In this document: positions 1 to 5,317 of the stretch, in pieces | Position numbering within the stretch: position 1 is the stretch's first letter | Layout: every line of letters starts with the position of its first letter | From: Chloroflexota bacterium | GTDB taxonomy: Bacteria; Chloroflexota; DTOL01; JACQYG01 | NCBI GenBank assembly: GCA_016208345.1 | Contig: JACQYG010000147.1 | Span: 1 to 8,348, forward strand | Reading direction: 5' to 3' | Length of the DNA: 8,348 nt | Notes under the pieces: model-generated | Database searches by the model: none | What the model was told of the DNA's origin: nothing | Seen by the model: the letters and a program-made list of their open reading frames with translations, nothing else | Made by a program: the position numbers and the translations under genes

Positions 1-16
1 CTCACCAAAACGCCAA

Positions 17-46
17 TTGGCATGGGACTAGCGGCTATAGTATAAT
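17..46 (+). promoter_or_regulatory. Sigma-70-type promoter of the metallophosphoesterase gene
   Basis: A -35 box TTGGCA (17-22, five of six matches to consensus) and a perfect -10 box TATAAT (41-46) are separated by 18 bases. Transcription would start near 53, giving a leader of about 26 nt that contains the GGGAAGG ribosome binding site (65-71). This is a sequence match only. Confidence 0.72.
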
Positions 47-78
47 TACGCCTGAGGATAGCATGGGAAGGTGTGGCG

Positions 79-819
79 ATGCGCTACGCCATCGTATCCG
101 ATATTCACGCCAACCTGGCCGCGCTCCAGGCTGTGCTCGGCGAGGTGGGTCCGGCGGATGAGGTCTGGTGCCTGGGCGACATCGTCGGCTGTGGGTCAGA
201 ACCTGACGAGTGTGTGGAGACCATTAAACAGCGGGCGAGCGTTTGCATCCCGGGCAACCACGATTGGGCCTGCATCGGCAAGATAGACATCGCCGATTTC
301 AATGGTGATGCGGCGGCCGCCATCATGCGGACGCAACGCCGGCTTTCCGCACCGAATCTGGCATACCTGGACAGTCTCCCCGAAACCGTGACGACCGGCG
401 ATTTCACCCTGGCCCACGGCAGCCCTCGGGAGCCTATCTGGGAGTACATCATCTACCCTGGCACGGCCAAGGCGAACTTCGCCCATTTTTGCACGCAGGT
501 TTGTCTAGTCGGGCACACGCACCTGCCGGTGATGTTCCAGGAGGCCAAGAGTGCTCAAAAGCCAGGCGCCTCCTGCCAGGTGGTGCCCATCGAGCTGGGG
601 AATTGGCAGCCCATAGGGCGCCGGCGACGCATTATCAATCCCGGCAGCGTTGGCCAGCCCCGGGACGGCATCCCCTGGGCCAGCTATTTGCTTTTGGATA
701 CCTCCAGGATGATGCTCGAGTACCGGCGGGTACCCTATCCGGTGGAGATGACGCAGAGGAATATGCAGAAGGCCGGCCTGCCTCCTCGTCTTTACCTGCG
801 GCTTGGCTATGGTCGGTGA
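79..819 (+). CDS. Calcineurin-like metallophosphoesterase family protein
   Basis: Predicted cytoplasmic metal-dependent phosphoesterase of 246 residues. The full metal-site signature is visible: SDIH (Asp8, His10), GDIVG (33-37, Asp34), GNHD (59-62, Asn60, His61), LAHGS (His113) and GHTH (145-148), then NPGSVGQPRDG (188-197), which is typical of the YfcE/ApaH-like single-domain group. The order and spacing suggest an intact two-metal active site. There is no signal peptide. ATG at 79 is preferred because GGGAAGG (65-71) lies 7 bases upstream; an in-frame GTG at 73 would sit almost on top of that site. The substrate cannot be read from sequence; relatives include phosphodiesterases, phosphoprotein phosphatases and nucleotide phosphatases. 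The gene has its own strong promoter and is followed after 78 bases by the lipoprotein gene, so the two may share a transcript. Confidence 0.9.
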   Translation: MRYAIVSDIHANLAALQAVLGEVGPADEVWCLGDIVGCGSEPDECVETIKQRASVCIPGNHDWACIGKIDIADFNGDAAAAIMRTQRRLSAPNLAYLDSLPETVTTGDFTLAHGSPREPIWEYIIYPGTAKANFAHFCTQVCLVGHTHLPVMFQEAKSAQKPGASCQVVPIELGNWQPIGRRRRIINPGSVGQPRDGIPWASYLLLDTSRMMLEYRRVPYPVEMTQRNMQKAGLPPRLYLRLGYGR

Positions 820-860
820 GCCCTGGGAACTTTTTGAGCCACCCCAGCGTCTACCTTGTT

Positions 861-874
861 GAGCAAGCTTGCTC
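861..874. repeat. 14-bp perfect palindrome upstream of the lipoprotein gene
   Basis: GAGCAAGCTTGCTC is perfectly self-complementary and lies 11 bases before the ribosome binding site of the lipoprotein gene. It could be an operator half-site pair or a short hairpin (5-bp stem, AGCT loop), or chance. There is no T-run after it, so it is not an intrinsic terminator. Confidence 0.35.
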
Positions 875-897
875 GAGACAGGTATGGAGGTTGGCAG

Positions 898-1821
898 ATG
901 AACGCGAAACTACACCTTGGGTTTGTTTTGTTCCTGACTACGATGGTCACGCTAAGTGGCTGCGGGCCAGTCTTAACCGGGCTGCAGCCCGGCTTGCCGC
1001 CTGGGGCAAAGCTAGAGACCGAGCGCACCGACCGGGGCTTGGGCGTCGCGCCGCTCCCGGCCCCCACCATGGCGCCGTCTGTGCAGGCGGGCAAGGGCGC
1101 CGAGCCGTTTAGCCCGGTGGCCGAGCGCATGATCGTCAAGACGGCCACCATCTCCATCACCGTGAGGGACACACAAGAGGCCCTGGGGCAGGTCTCAGCC
1201 CTGGCGGGCGAGCTTAAGGGCTACGTGGTGACCTCGAGCTCGCGGTACGAAGGCGACCGGCTCCTCGCCACGGTGACGATCAAGGTCCCGGCGACCAGCT
1301 TCGACGATGCCCTGACCAGGCTGCGCAAGATCGCCAGCAAGGTGGACTCGGAAAACACCTCGGGCCAGGATGTGACCGAGGAATATACCGACCTCACTGC
1401 CCAGCTCAAGAACCTGGAGGCCACCGAGGCGCAGCTTTTGAAGTTCCTGGATCGGACCCAGAACGTGGACGAGGCCTTGAAGGTCTATCGAGAACTGACC
1501 AATATCCGCGGGCAGATCGAACGCATCAAAGGTCGCATGAACTACCTGGAAAAGAGCGCCGCCATGTCCACCATCACGGTGAATATCCGTCCCCAGCCCA
1601 AGGATGAACCGATCGTCAAGGAGGAGGGCTGGCAGCCCCTGCGGGTGATGAGGGACGCGCTGCGGGCCCTGGTCTCTGCCCTGGAAGGCATCGCCAACGT
1701 CGCCATCTGGATCGTGCTGTTCCTGCTGCCGATCCTGCTGGTGCTCTTAGCCCCGTTCATCCTGATCTGGCTGTTGTGGCTTTGGAGCAGGAAGCGGCGC
1801 CAGGCCCGGGCCAAGTCCTGA
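898..1821 (+). CDS. DUF4349 domain lipoprotein with a C-terminal membrane anchor
   Basis: A 307-residue predicted surface lipoprotein. The N-terminus has a basic start, a hydrophobic stretch and a lipobox LSGC with the lipidated cysteine at position 22. A Pro-rich linker (about 30-75) leads to a DUF4349 domain (about 77-232), recognised by the IVKTATISITV strand, the VTIKVPATSFDDAL segment, a helical, probably coiled-coil region (about 162-222), and a closing strand STITVNI. Residues 266-297 form a strongly hydrophobic membrane helix, followed by a basic tail (SRKRRQARAKS) that should face the cytoplasm. DUF4349 proteins have no settled biochemical role; many are small envelope proteins. The ATG at 898 is chosen because GGAGG (886-890) lies 7 bases upstream and the lipoprotein signal starts there; a TTG at 856 in the same frame is less likely. 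A strong hairpin follows the gene. Confidence 0.88.
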   Translation: MNAKLHLGFVLFLTTMVTLSGCGPVLTGLQPGLPPGAKLETERTDRGLGVAPLPAPTMAPSVQAGKGAEPFSPVAERMIVKTATISITVRDTQEALGQVSALAGELKGYVVTSSSRYEGDRLLATVTIKVPATSFDDALTRLRKIASKVDSENTSGQDVTEEYTDLTAQLKNLEATEAQLLKFLDRTQNVDEALKVYRELTNIRGQIERIKGRMNYLEKSAAMSTITVNIRPQPKDEPIVKEEGWQPLRVMRDALRALVSALEGIANVAIWIVLFLLPILLVLLAPFILIWLLWLWSRKRRQARAKS

Positions 1822-1847
1822 CCGGCGCCAGACCCCCACGTTTCCTA

Positions 1848-1877
1848 CAGACGAGGGCCCCCCGGGGCCCTCGTCTG
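1848..1877 (+). terminator. 13-bp GC-rich hairpin, likely terminator of the first unit
   Basis: Bases 1848-1860 pair perfectly with 1865-1877 around a CCCG loop, 27 bases after the lipoprotein stop codon. Only a weak T-rich stretch (CCTTATCCTT) follows, so it may terminate inefficiently or protect the 3' end. It separates the first unit from the promoter at 1887. Confidence 0.65.
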
Positions 1878-1886
1878 GCCTTATCC

Positions 1887-1916
1887 TTGACAGGACACTT
1901 CGCCGGGTGCTATACT
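1887..1916 (+). promoter_or_regulatory. Near-consensus sigma-70 promoter with extended -10
   Basis: A perfect -35 box TTGACA (1887-1892), an 18-base spacer ending in TGC, and a -10 box TATACT (1911-1916) make this the best promoter match in the window. Transcription would begin near 1923. The first thing downstream is a short leader ending in an intrinsic terminator, not a gene. Confidence 0.78.
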
Positions 1917-1922
1917 TGCCCC

Positions 1923-2017
1923 ACTCGGGTCACCCACGTCATGGATAGATCCCAGCCCGTCCCACTTGCGACATGCTAGGCTTTGTCGCCGACGACGTGA
2001 AACGTGGTCGGTTTTTT
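1923..2017 (+). ncRNA. Candidate ~95-nt leader RNA or small RNA between promoter and terminator
   Basis: The segment runs from the predicted start of the 1887 promoter to the T-run of the intrinsic terminator. It holds a 6-bp stem (GCGACA 1968-1973 with TGTCGC 1984-1989) whose last base overlaps the terminator stem, and a 12-codon reading frame at 1941-1979 (MDRSQPVPLATC) without a clear ribosome binding site. It does not resemble a tRNA, 4.5S RNA, 6S RNA or any riboswitch I can name. It may be an attenuating leader of the downstream membrane protein gene or a free small RNA. Both ends are inferred. Confidence 0.5.
1989..2017 (+). terminator. Intrinsic terminator upstream of the lysozyme-like gene
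   Basis: CCGACGACGT (1989-1998) pairs with ACGTGGTCGG (2002-2011) over ten positions with one G-G mismatch and a GAA loop, followed directly by six T (2012-2017). It lies before, not after, a gene: the start codon at 2053 is 35 bases downstream, with no convincing promoter between. That position suggests attenuation. Confidence 0.82.
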
Positions 2018-2052
2018 GTTGCTTCCGGTTTTTGTAATGTGGTGAGGCATCA

Positions 2053-2946
2053 TTGAAACACCAGATAGCAATACCATTGCCGTCATCCTCCTGGGCAGGG
2101 CCTTATTGGCATGAAGGGGGCATATTCGCCTCTCCGGGCCAATATCTGGCGGTGCCGTCGAAGGCAGACTTCCTCGACTCTGCCTTCCTGCGGGCAATCT
2201 CTCTGGCGGCGAGTTCGGTGCTCATGTGCCTGGCGCTGTTGCTCGTGGGCACCGCCATCGTGCCAGCTTACCTGACAATGTTGAAGCCCGCTATTACCGA
2301 AAGCGCCCTCCGACACCAAATACCGGAGGAGTGGGTGGCGGCGATCCTGTACAACGAGATGCTGGGGATGGAGGATTACATTCTCGGCAAGGCCCTGCCC
2401 GGTGACGATTGGCCCTCGCTGATGCTGCGCCGAGGCCTTCTAGGCTGGCATTTCTTGACCTTGAAGCAAGCCCAACTGCAGGCCAAGAATGTCCTGGCTT
2501 TGCTGGGGGCTAACACCACCCTGGGACCAGCCAGCATACGGGTCTCGGTGGGCCGCGAGATCCAGAACGATGTCCATGTCCATGGTTCCCGTTACACGCC
2601 CTGGGGGCTTGGTGAAAGGCTGACCCTGATCCTGGATCTGAATACACCGTGGACCGCGGTGGAATACCTGGCGGGAAACCTGGCGCGGGGCAGGGATCAG
2701 CTGGGGGGCGACGGGGCGGACTGGCAGGACCTGGCACGGTGGCAGAACACCGGGATCATGCGTCATTCACCGCAGGTAAACCCTCGAGACTGGGAAAAGG
2801 GCTCCAGCTACGTTTCCAGGGTCGGCGCTTTCGGCCCGGAGGTGATGCTTACGCTGGGCTGGCGTTGGAGAGATACCCGGGACTCCGCGGTGACCGCGCA
2901 AGAACATCGCCTGAGCTGGCAGCGAGTTATCACCGCCGCCAACTAG
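2053..2946 (+). CDS. Membrane-anchored protein with a lysozyme/lytic transglycosylase-like domain (putative)
   Basis: A 297-residue protein with one strong membrane helix (about 47-75) after an unusual 45-residue N-terminal segment; the remainder should lie outside the cell. The outer domain resembles soluble lytic transglycosylases: IPEEWVAAILYNE (90-102) with Glu102 in the place of the catalytic acid, LGPASIRVS (157-165) where such enzymes have a GxxQI-type motif, AVEYLAGNLARGRDQL (202-217) like their 'YL..L' helix, and LARWQNTG (227-234) in the position of the usual AxYNxG. If active it would cleave peptidoglycan glycan strands. The match is by pattern only and the family is divergent, so function is tentative. 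The TTG start follows GGTGAGG (2041-2047) by 5 bases; a later start would remove the N-terminal segment. Expression probably depends on the 1887 promoter and on reading through the 1989 terminator. Confidence 0.7.
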   Translation: MKHQIAIPLPSSSWAGPYWHEGGIFASPGQYLAVPSKADFLDSAFLRAISLAASSVLMCLALLLVGTAIVPAYLTMLKPAITESALRHQIPEEWVAAILYNEMLGMEDYILGKALPGDDWPSLMLRRGLLGWHFLTLKQAQLQAKNVLALLGANTTLGPASIRVSVGREIQNDVHVHGSRYTPWGLGERLTLILDLNTPWTAVEYLAGNLARGRDQLGGDGADWQDLARWQNTGIMRHSPQVNPRDWEKGSSYVSRVGAFGPEVMLTLGWRWRDTRDSAVTAQEHRLSWQRVITAAN

Positions 2947-2985
2947 GCCTGCCTGGGCTCTGACCAGGTGGCAGAGGGGCAGCTT

Positions 2986-3807
2986 TTGAAGATCAGCCTG
3001 TCCACGGGGTCGCTATATCATTTTCCGTTGTCAACGGTCTTCGTTCTGGCGCGTGAATTGGGCTTCGACGGCGTGGAGCTGGTCCTGGGCCCGGAAAGCC
3101 TGGTGCGAGGCCCGGGGTTCGTCCGCCAGCTCAGCCAACGGCACGGGGTCCCTGTCCTGAGCCTACATCCACCTATAATGGGCCTCCCTGGCTGGGGGCG
3201 AGAGTCTGGCCTGCCCGGGAAGATCGCCGCCTGGGCGGGGGAAGTGGGCGTCTCTGTAGCGAGCGTGCACGTTCCTCGAGCACCATCGTTGAAATGCCAC
3301 CAGGGCCAGCGCTACCTTTGGGAGGTCGAAAACGCCGCTAAAACGCTTCGGGACCAGGGGGCCCAACTGGCCCTCGAAAATCGGGCCAGGTTTTTCCCCA
3401 ACGAGGAAGCCCAGGCCCTGGATGGGGTCGATGAGTTGGTTGCGTTCGTGAGCGAACGCGATCTGGCCATCACCTGGGATACTGCCCATGCGGCCTCCAT
3501 GGGCATCGATAACCTCAAGGCCCTGATCCAGGTTCTGCCCTATCTGAGGAACGTTCATTTCAGCGATTTCCGGCACCTTCCTCGCTGGCTCGATCTGCCC
3601 CAATGCCACACTATCTTGAAGCATCACCAGATGCCAGGGGACGGCCATCTACCTTTACGGGAATGCCTCCAGGCCCTATCGGCCCGGGGCTACTGCCAGT
3701 TCCTGACCCTGGAGCTGAGCCCGGTGGCCATTCAGGCCTGGAACGTGAATCGTATCAAGGACAATCTGGGCAAAAGCCTGGAGTTCGTCAGGAGTTCAGT
3801 GGCCTAA
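2986..3807 (+). CDS. Xylose isomerase-like TIM-barrel protein (sugar phosphate isomerase/epimerase or endonuclease IV family)
   Basis: A cytoplasmic TIM-barrel enzyme of 273 residues. It opens with the typical first strand ISLSTGSL and helix ARELGFDGVEL (22-32). Candidate metal ligands sit at the expected strand ends: Glu131 (ALENR), Asp165 and His168 (WDTAHA), His191 (NVHFSDF), the MPGDGHLPL segment (216-224) and Glu243 (LTLELSP). This fits divalent-metal sugar isomerases/epimerases; endonuclease IV has the same fold, but its full set of DNA-binding signatures is not evident. The substrate is unknown. A TTG start at 2986 is chosen because AGAGGGG (2973-2979) lies 6 bases upstream and the barrel begins there; GTG at 2968 would add six residues without a good site. 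The gene follows the lysozyme-like gene after 39 bases and is probably cotranscribed. Its stop codon converges on uridine kinase, 13 bases away. Confidence 0.85.
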   Translation: MKISLSTGSLYHFPLSTVFVLARELGFDGVELVLGPESLVRGPGFVRQLSQRHGVPVLSLHPPIMGLPGWGRESGLPGKIAAWAGEVGVSVASVHVPRAPSLKCHQGQRYLWEVENAAKTLRDQGAQLALENRARFFPNEEAQALDGVDELVAFVSERDLAITWDTAHAASMGIDNLKALIQVLPYLRNVHFSDFRHLPRWLDLPQCHTILKHHQMPGDGHLPLRECLQALSARGYCQFLTLELSPVAIQAWNVNRIKDNLGKSLEFVRSSVA

Positions 3808-3820
3808 AGGGTGTTTTCCC

Positions 3821-4441
3821 CTATCTTTGGGCGAGGATGTACTCCAACCGGGCGGCGATCATGTTGAGGGCGGCCTCGTTGAAGCCACCCTCGGGGATGA
3901 TCACATCGGCGTAGCGCTTGGAGGGCTCCACAAACTCCAGGTGCATGGGGCGCACGGTCTCCAGATATTGCCCGATGACCGACTCGATGGTCCGGCCGCG
4001 TTCCACCAGGTCACGCTGCAGTCTACGGATGAAACGGACGTCGGGATCGGTGTCAACGAAGAGCTTCAGGTCCATCAGCGCCCGAAGCCTGGGGTTCTCC
4101 AGGATCAGGATCCCCTCCACGATGATCACGTCTGCGGGCTCCACGTGCACGGTCTCCCCCGTTCGGGTACAGGTGGTGAAGTCGTAGATGGGCTTTTCGA
4201 TGGCCTTCCCTGCCCGGAGGTCCCTCAGGTGGCTCACCAGCAGATCGTTGTCCAGGGCGTCCGGGTGATCGTAGTTGATTCGGCGGCGCTCCTCCATGGG
4301 GGTCTGGCCTTGGTCTTGGTAGTAAGCATCCTGCTCGATCACCACCACGGATCTCCCCTCCAGGAGTTCCAGGAGCTTTCGCACCAGGGTGGTCTTTCCT
4401 GATCCGGTGCCGCCGGCGATGCCAACGATCAAGCTTGTCAT
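3821..4441 (-). CDS. udk: Uridine kinase
   Basis: Uridine/cytidine kinase of 206 residues, the usual length for the bacterial enzyme, which phosphorylates uridine and cytidine to UMP and CMP with ATP or GTP in pyrimidine salvage. The P-loop GGTGSGKT is at 10-17. The nucleoside-site residues are visible: EQDAYY (36-41, catalytic Asp38), NYDHPDA (56-62) and PIYDF (84-88). VIIVEGILIL (105-114) forms the Walker B-like strand, and RRLQRDLVERGR (139-150) is the arginine-rich lid. PSKRYADVIIPEGG (173-186) is the family's C-terminal signature. The enzyme looks complete and cytoplasmic. Its ATG overlaps the stop codon of the upstream methyltransferase by 4 bases (ATGA), so the two are probably translationally coupled and transcribed together. 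Confidence 0.97.
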   Translation of the reverse strand: MTSLIVGIAGGTGSGKTTLVRKLLELLEGRSVVVIEQDAYYQDQGQTPMEERRRINYDHPDALDNDLLVSHLRDLRAGKAIEKPIYDFTTCTRTGETVHVEPADVIIVEGILILENPRLRALMDLKLFVDTDPDVRFIRRLQRDLVERGRTIESVIGQYLETVRPMHLEFVEPSKRYADVIIPEGGFNEAALNMIAARLEYILAQR

Positions 4442-5187
4442 CTCTTTTCCCTATGGGCCTCCTCTTTTTGGAGCACCACGAAATGTGAAAGTCCGAAAAC
4501 CCTCAAGGGCGTACCCTCCAGAAGATAGGTGAATCCCCTCAGTATCCTGGCCAGGCGCGGCCAACGCTGGGCGATTTTGTCGTAGCCTGGATAGATCTGG
4601 GTGAACGCCAGATAGCGCCCAGGAAGGTCCTTGAACAGCCGGCGTAGGTCTCGGGCCAGGTAGGCCCGGACGTGAGGACAAAAGCGGCGTCGCAGGGGGT
4701 CTGGCAGATAGTTGACCAGCGGGATCAGCCGGTAGAAATAACGCCCGAAGAGATAGAATCCATGGGTCTCAAAGGGATACAGCCGATTCGGGGCGAAGAT
4801 CACCAGTCTACCGCCATCTTTGGCCAGGCGATGGGCCTCTCTGAGGGCCTGGGCGTCGTCCACCACGTGTTCTATGACCTCGTGGAGCAGGATGACGTCG
4901 AAGGTGCCATCAGGAAAGGGCAGCGCCTCCGCCGGGGCCACGCTTATGAGCTCACACCGTTTTCGGGCCTCCCTGGCCTTTTCCAGGTCGATGTCCACGC
5001 CGAAGACGGCGCTGCTGAAGGCCCGGAGCCTTTGGACGTACATGCCCACGCCACAGCCGACGTCCAGGATGCGCTTGCCCTCCAGGGGGGCGAATTTGCG
5101 GATCAAGTCGAGCCGCCGGTCCTGGCCCAAGCGCCAGACGTAGCTGGGGTGCCCCAGGGATATGGATTTGTCTCGAGTTCTCTCCAA
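4438..5187 (-). CDS. Class I SAM-dependent methyltransferase (Methyltransf_11-like)
   Basis: A 249-residue Rossmann-fold methyltransferase. The SAM-binding motifs are plain: LDVGCGVG (41-48), the acidic strand end GVDID (63-67), APAEALPF (84-91) and FDVILLHEVIEHV (96-108), followed by GGRLVIFAPN (125-134). The C-terminal part (about 140-249) is rich in aromatic and basic residues and has a moderately hydrophobic segment near 145-160, possibly for a lipid or membrane-near substrate; the substrate is not evident. The TTG at 5187 is chosen because GGAGAGGAG lies just upstream on the minus strand (5200-5192) and the protein begins where homologous folds usually do. The frame stays open to a TTG at 5244, but that codon falls in the predicted -35 region. 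The gene is first in an operon with uridine kinase, a pairing with no obvious biochemical link. Confidence 0.88.
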   Translation of the reverse strand: MERTRDKSISLGHPSYVWRLGQDRRLDLIRKFAPLEGKRILDVGCGVGMYVQRLRAFSSAVFGVDIDLEKAREARKRCELISVAPAEALPFPDGTFDVILLHEVIEHVVDDAQALREAHRLAKDGGRLVIFAPNRLYPFETHGFYLFGRYFYRLIPLVNYLPDPLRRRFCPHVRAYLARDLRRLFKDLPGRYLAFTQIYPGYDKIAQRWPRLARILRGFTYLLEGTPLRVFGLSHFVVLQKEEAHREKR

Positions 5188-5215
5188 GGCACTCCTCTCC
5201 GATGCAGGTGAAAAT

Positions 5216-5244
5216 ATGTTAACAGAATGCCCCCTCCGGCGCAA
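5216..5244 (-). promoter_or_regulatory. Possible promoter of the methyltransferase-udk operon
   Basis: On the minus strand a TAACAT -10 box (5221-5216), with TG one base upstream as an extended -10, lies 17 bases downstream of a weak TTGCGC -35 (5244-5239). Transcription would start near 5209, leaving about 20 nt before the TTG at 5187. It matches the consensus only partly. Confidence 0.4.
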
Positions 5245-5275
5245 GGACCAGGGTGGTGTGCTCCGAGCCTTTTTA

Positions 5276-5284
5276 TGCTATAAT
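5276..5284 (+). promoter_or_regulatory. Extended -10 promoter of the FG-GAP-like protein gene
   Basis: TGCTATAAT (5276-5284) is a perfect extended -10. The -35 region around 5256-5261 is poor, as is common for extended -10 promoters. Transcription would start near 5291, just before the AGGAGGT site at 5306-5312. It is divergent from the methyltransferase promoter. Confidence 0.65.
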
Positions 5285-5317
5285 CTGCCAGGCGACTCGC
5301 TTTTCAGGAGGTCAACC

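Noticed and set aside
489..1112. Plus-strand open frame of 207 codons overlapping the phosphoesterase and the lipoprotein gene
   Set aside because: It is out of frame with both supported genes, has Ala/Arg-rich low-quality sequence and covers two genes with clear motifs.
1918..1990. Possible tRNA between the promoter at 1887 and the terminator at 1989
   Set aside because: There is no T-arm GTTCRA motif, no acceptor pairing and no CCA end.
2033..2038. TGTAAT as a -10 box for the gene at 2053
   Set aside because: No -35 box lies at a suitable distance, and transcription would start inside the ribosome binding site.
2160..2187. 9-bp perfect inverted repeat (GAAGGCAGA/TCTGCCTTC) near the 5' end of the lysozyme-like gene
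   Set aside because: It lies within coding sequence, has no T-run, and could arise by chance. It could affect translation but nothing else supports that.
2986..3807. Assignment of the TIM-barrel gene as endonuclease IV (nfo)
   Set aside because: The metal-ligand pattern fits the wider superfamily, and the particular endonuclease IV signature segments are not evident, so a specific name is unsafe.
3803..3829. Weak dyad between the converging stop codons of the TIM-barrel and uridine kinase genes
   Set aside because: Only four contiguous pairs (AGGG/CCCT) with a bulged outer arm and no proper T-run. It is too weak to call a bidirectional terminator.
3827..4402. Plus-strand open frame opposite uridine kinase
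   Set aside because: It is the shadow of a well-recognised kinase gene and its translation has no known motif.
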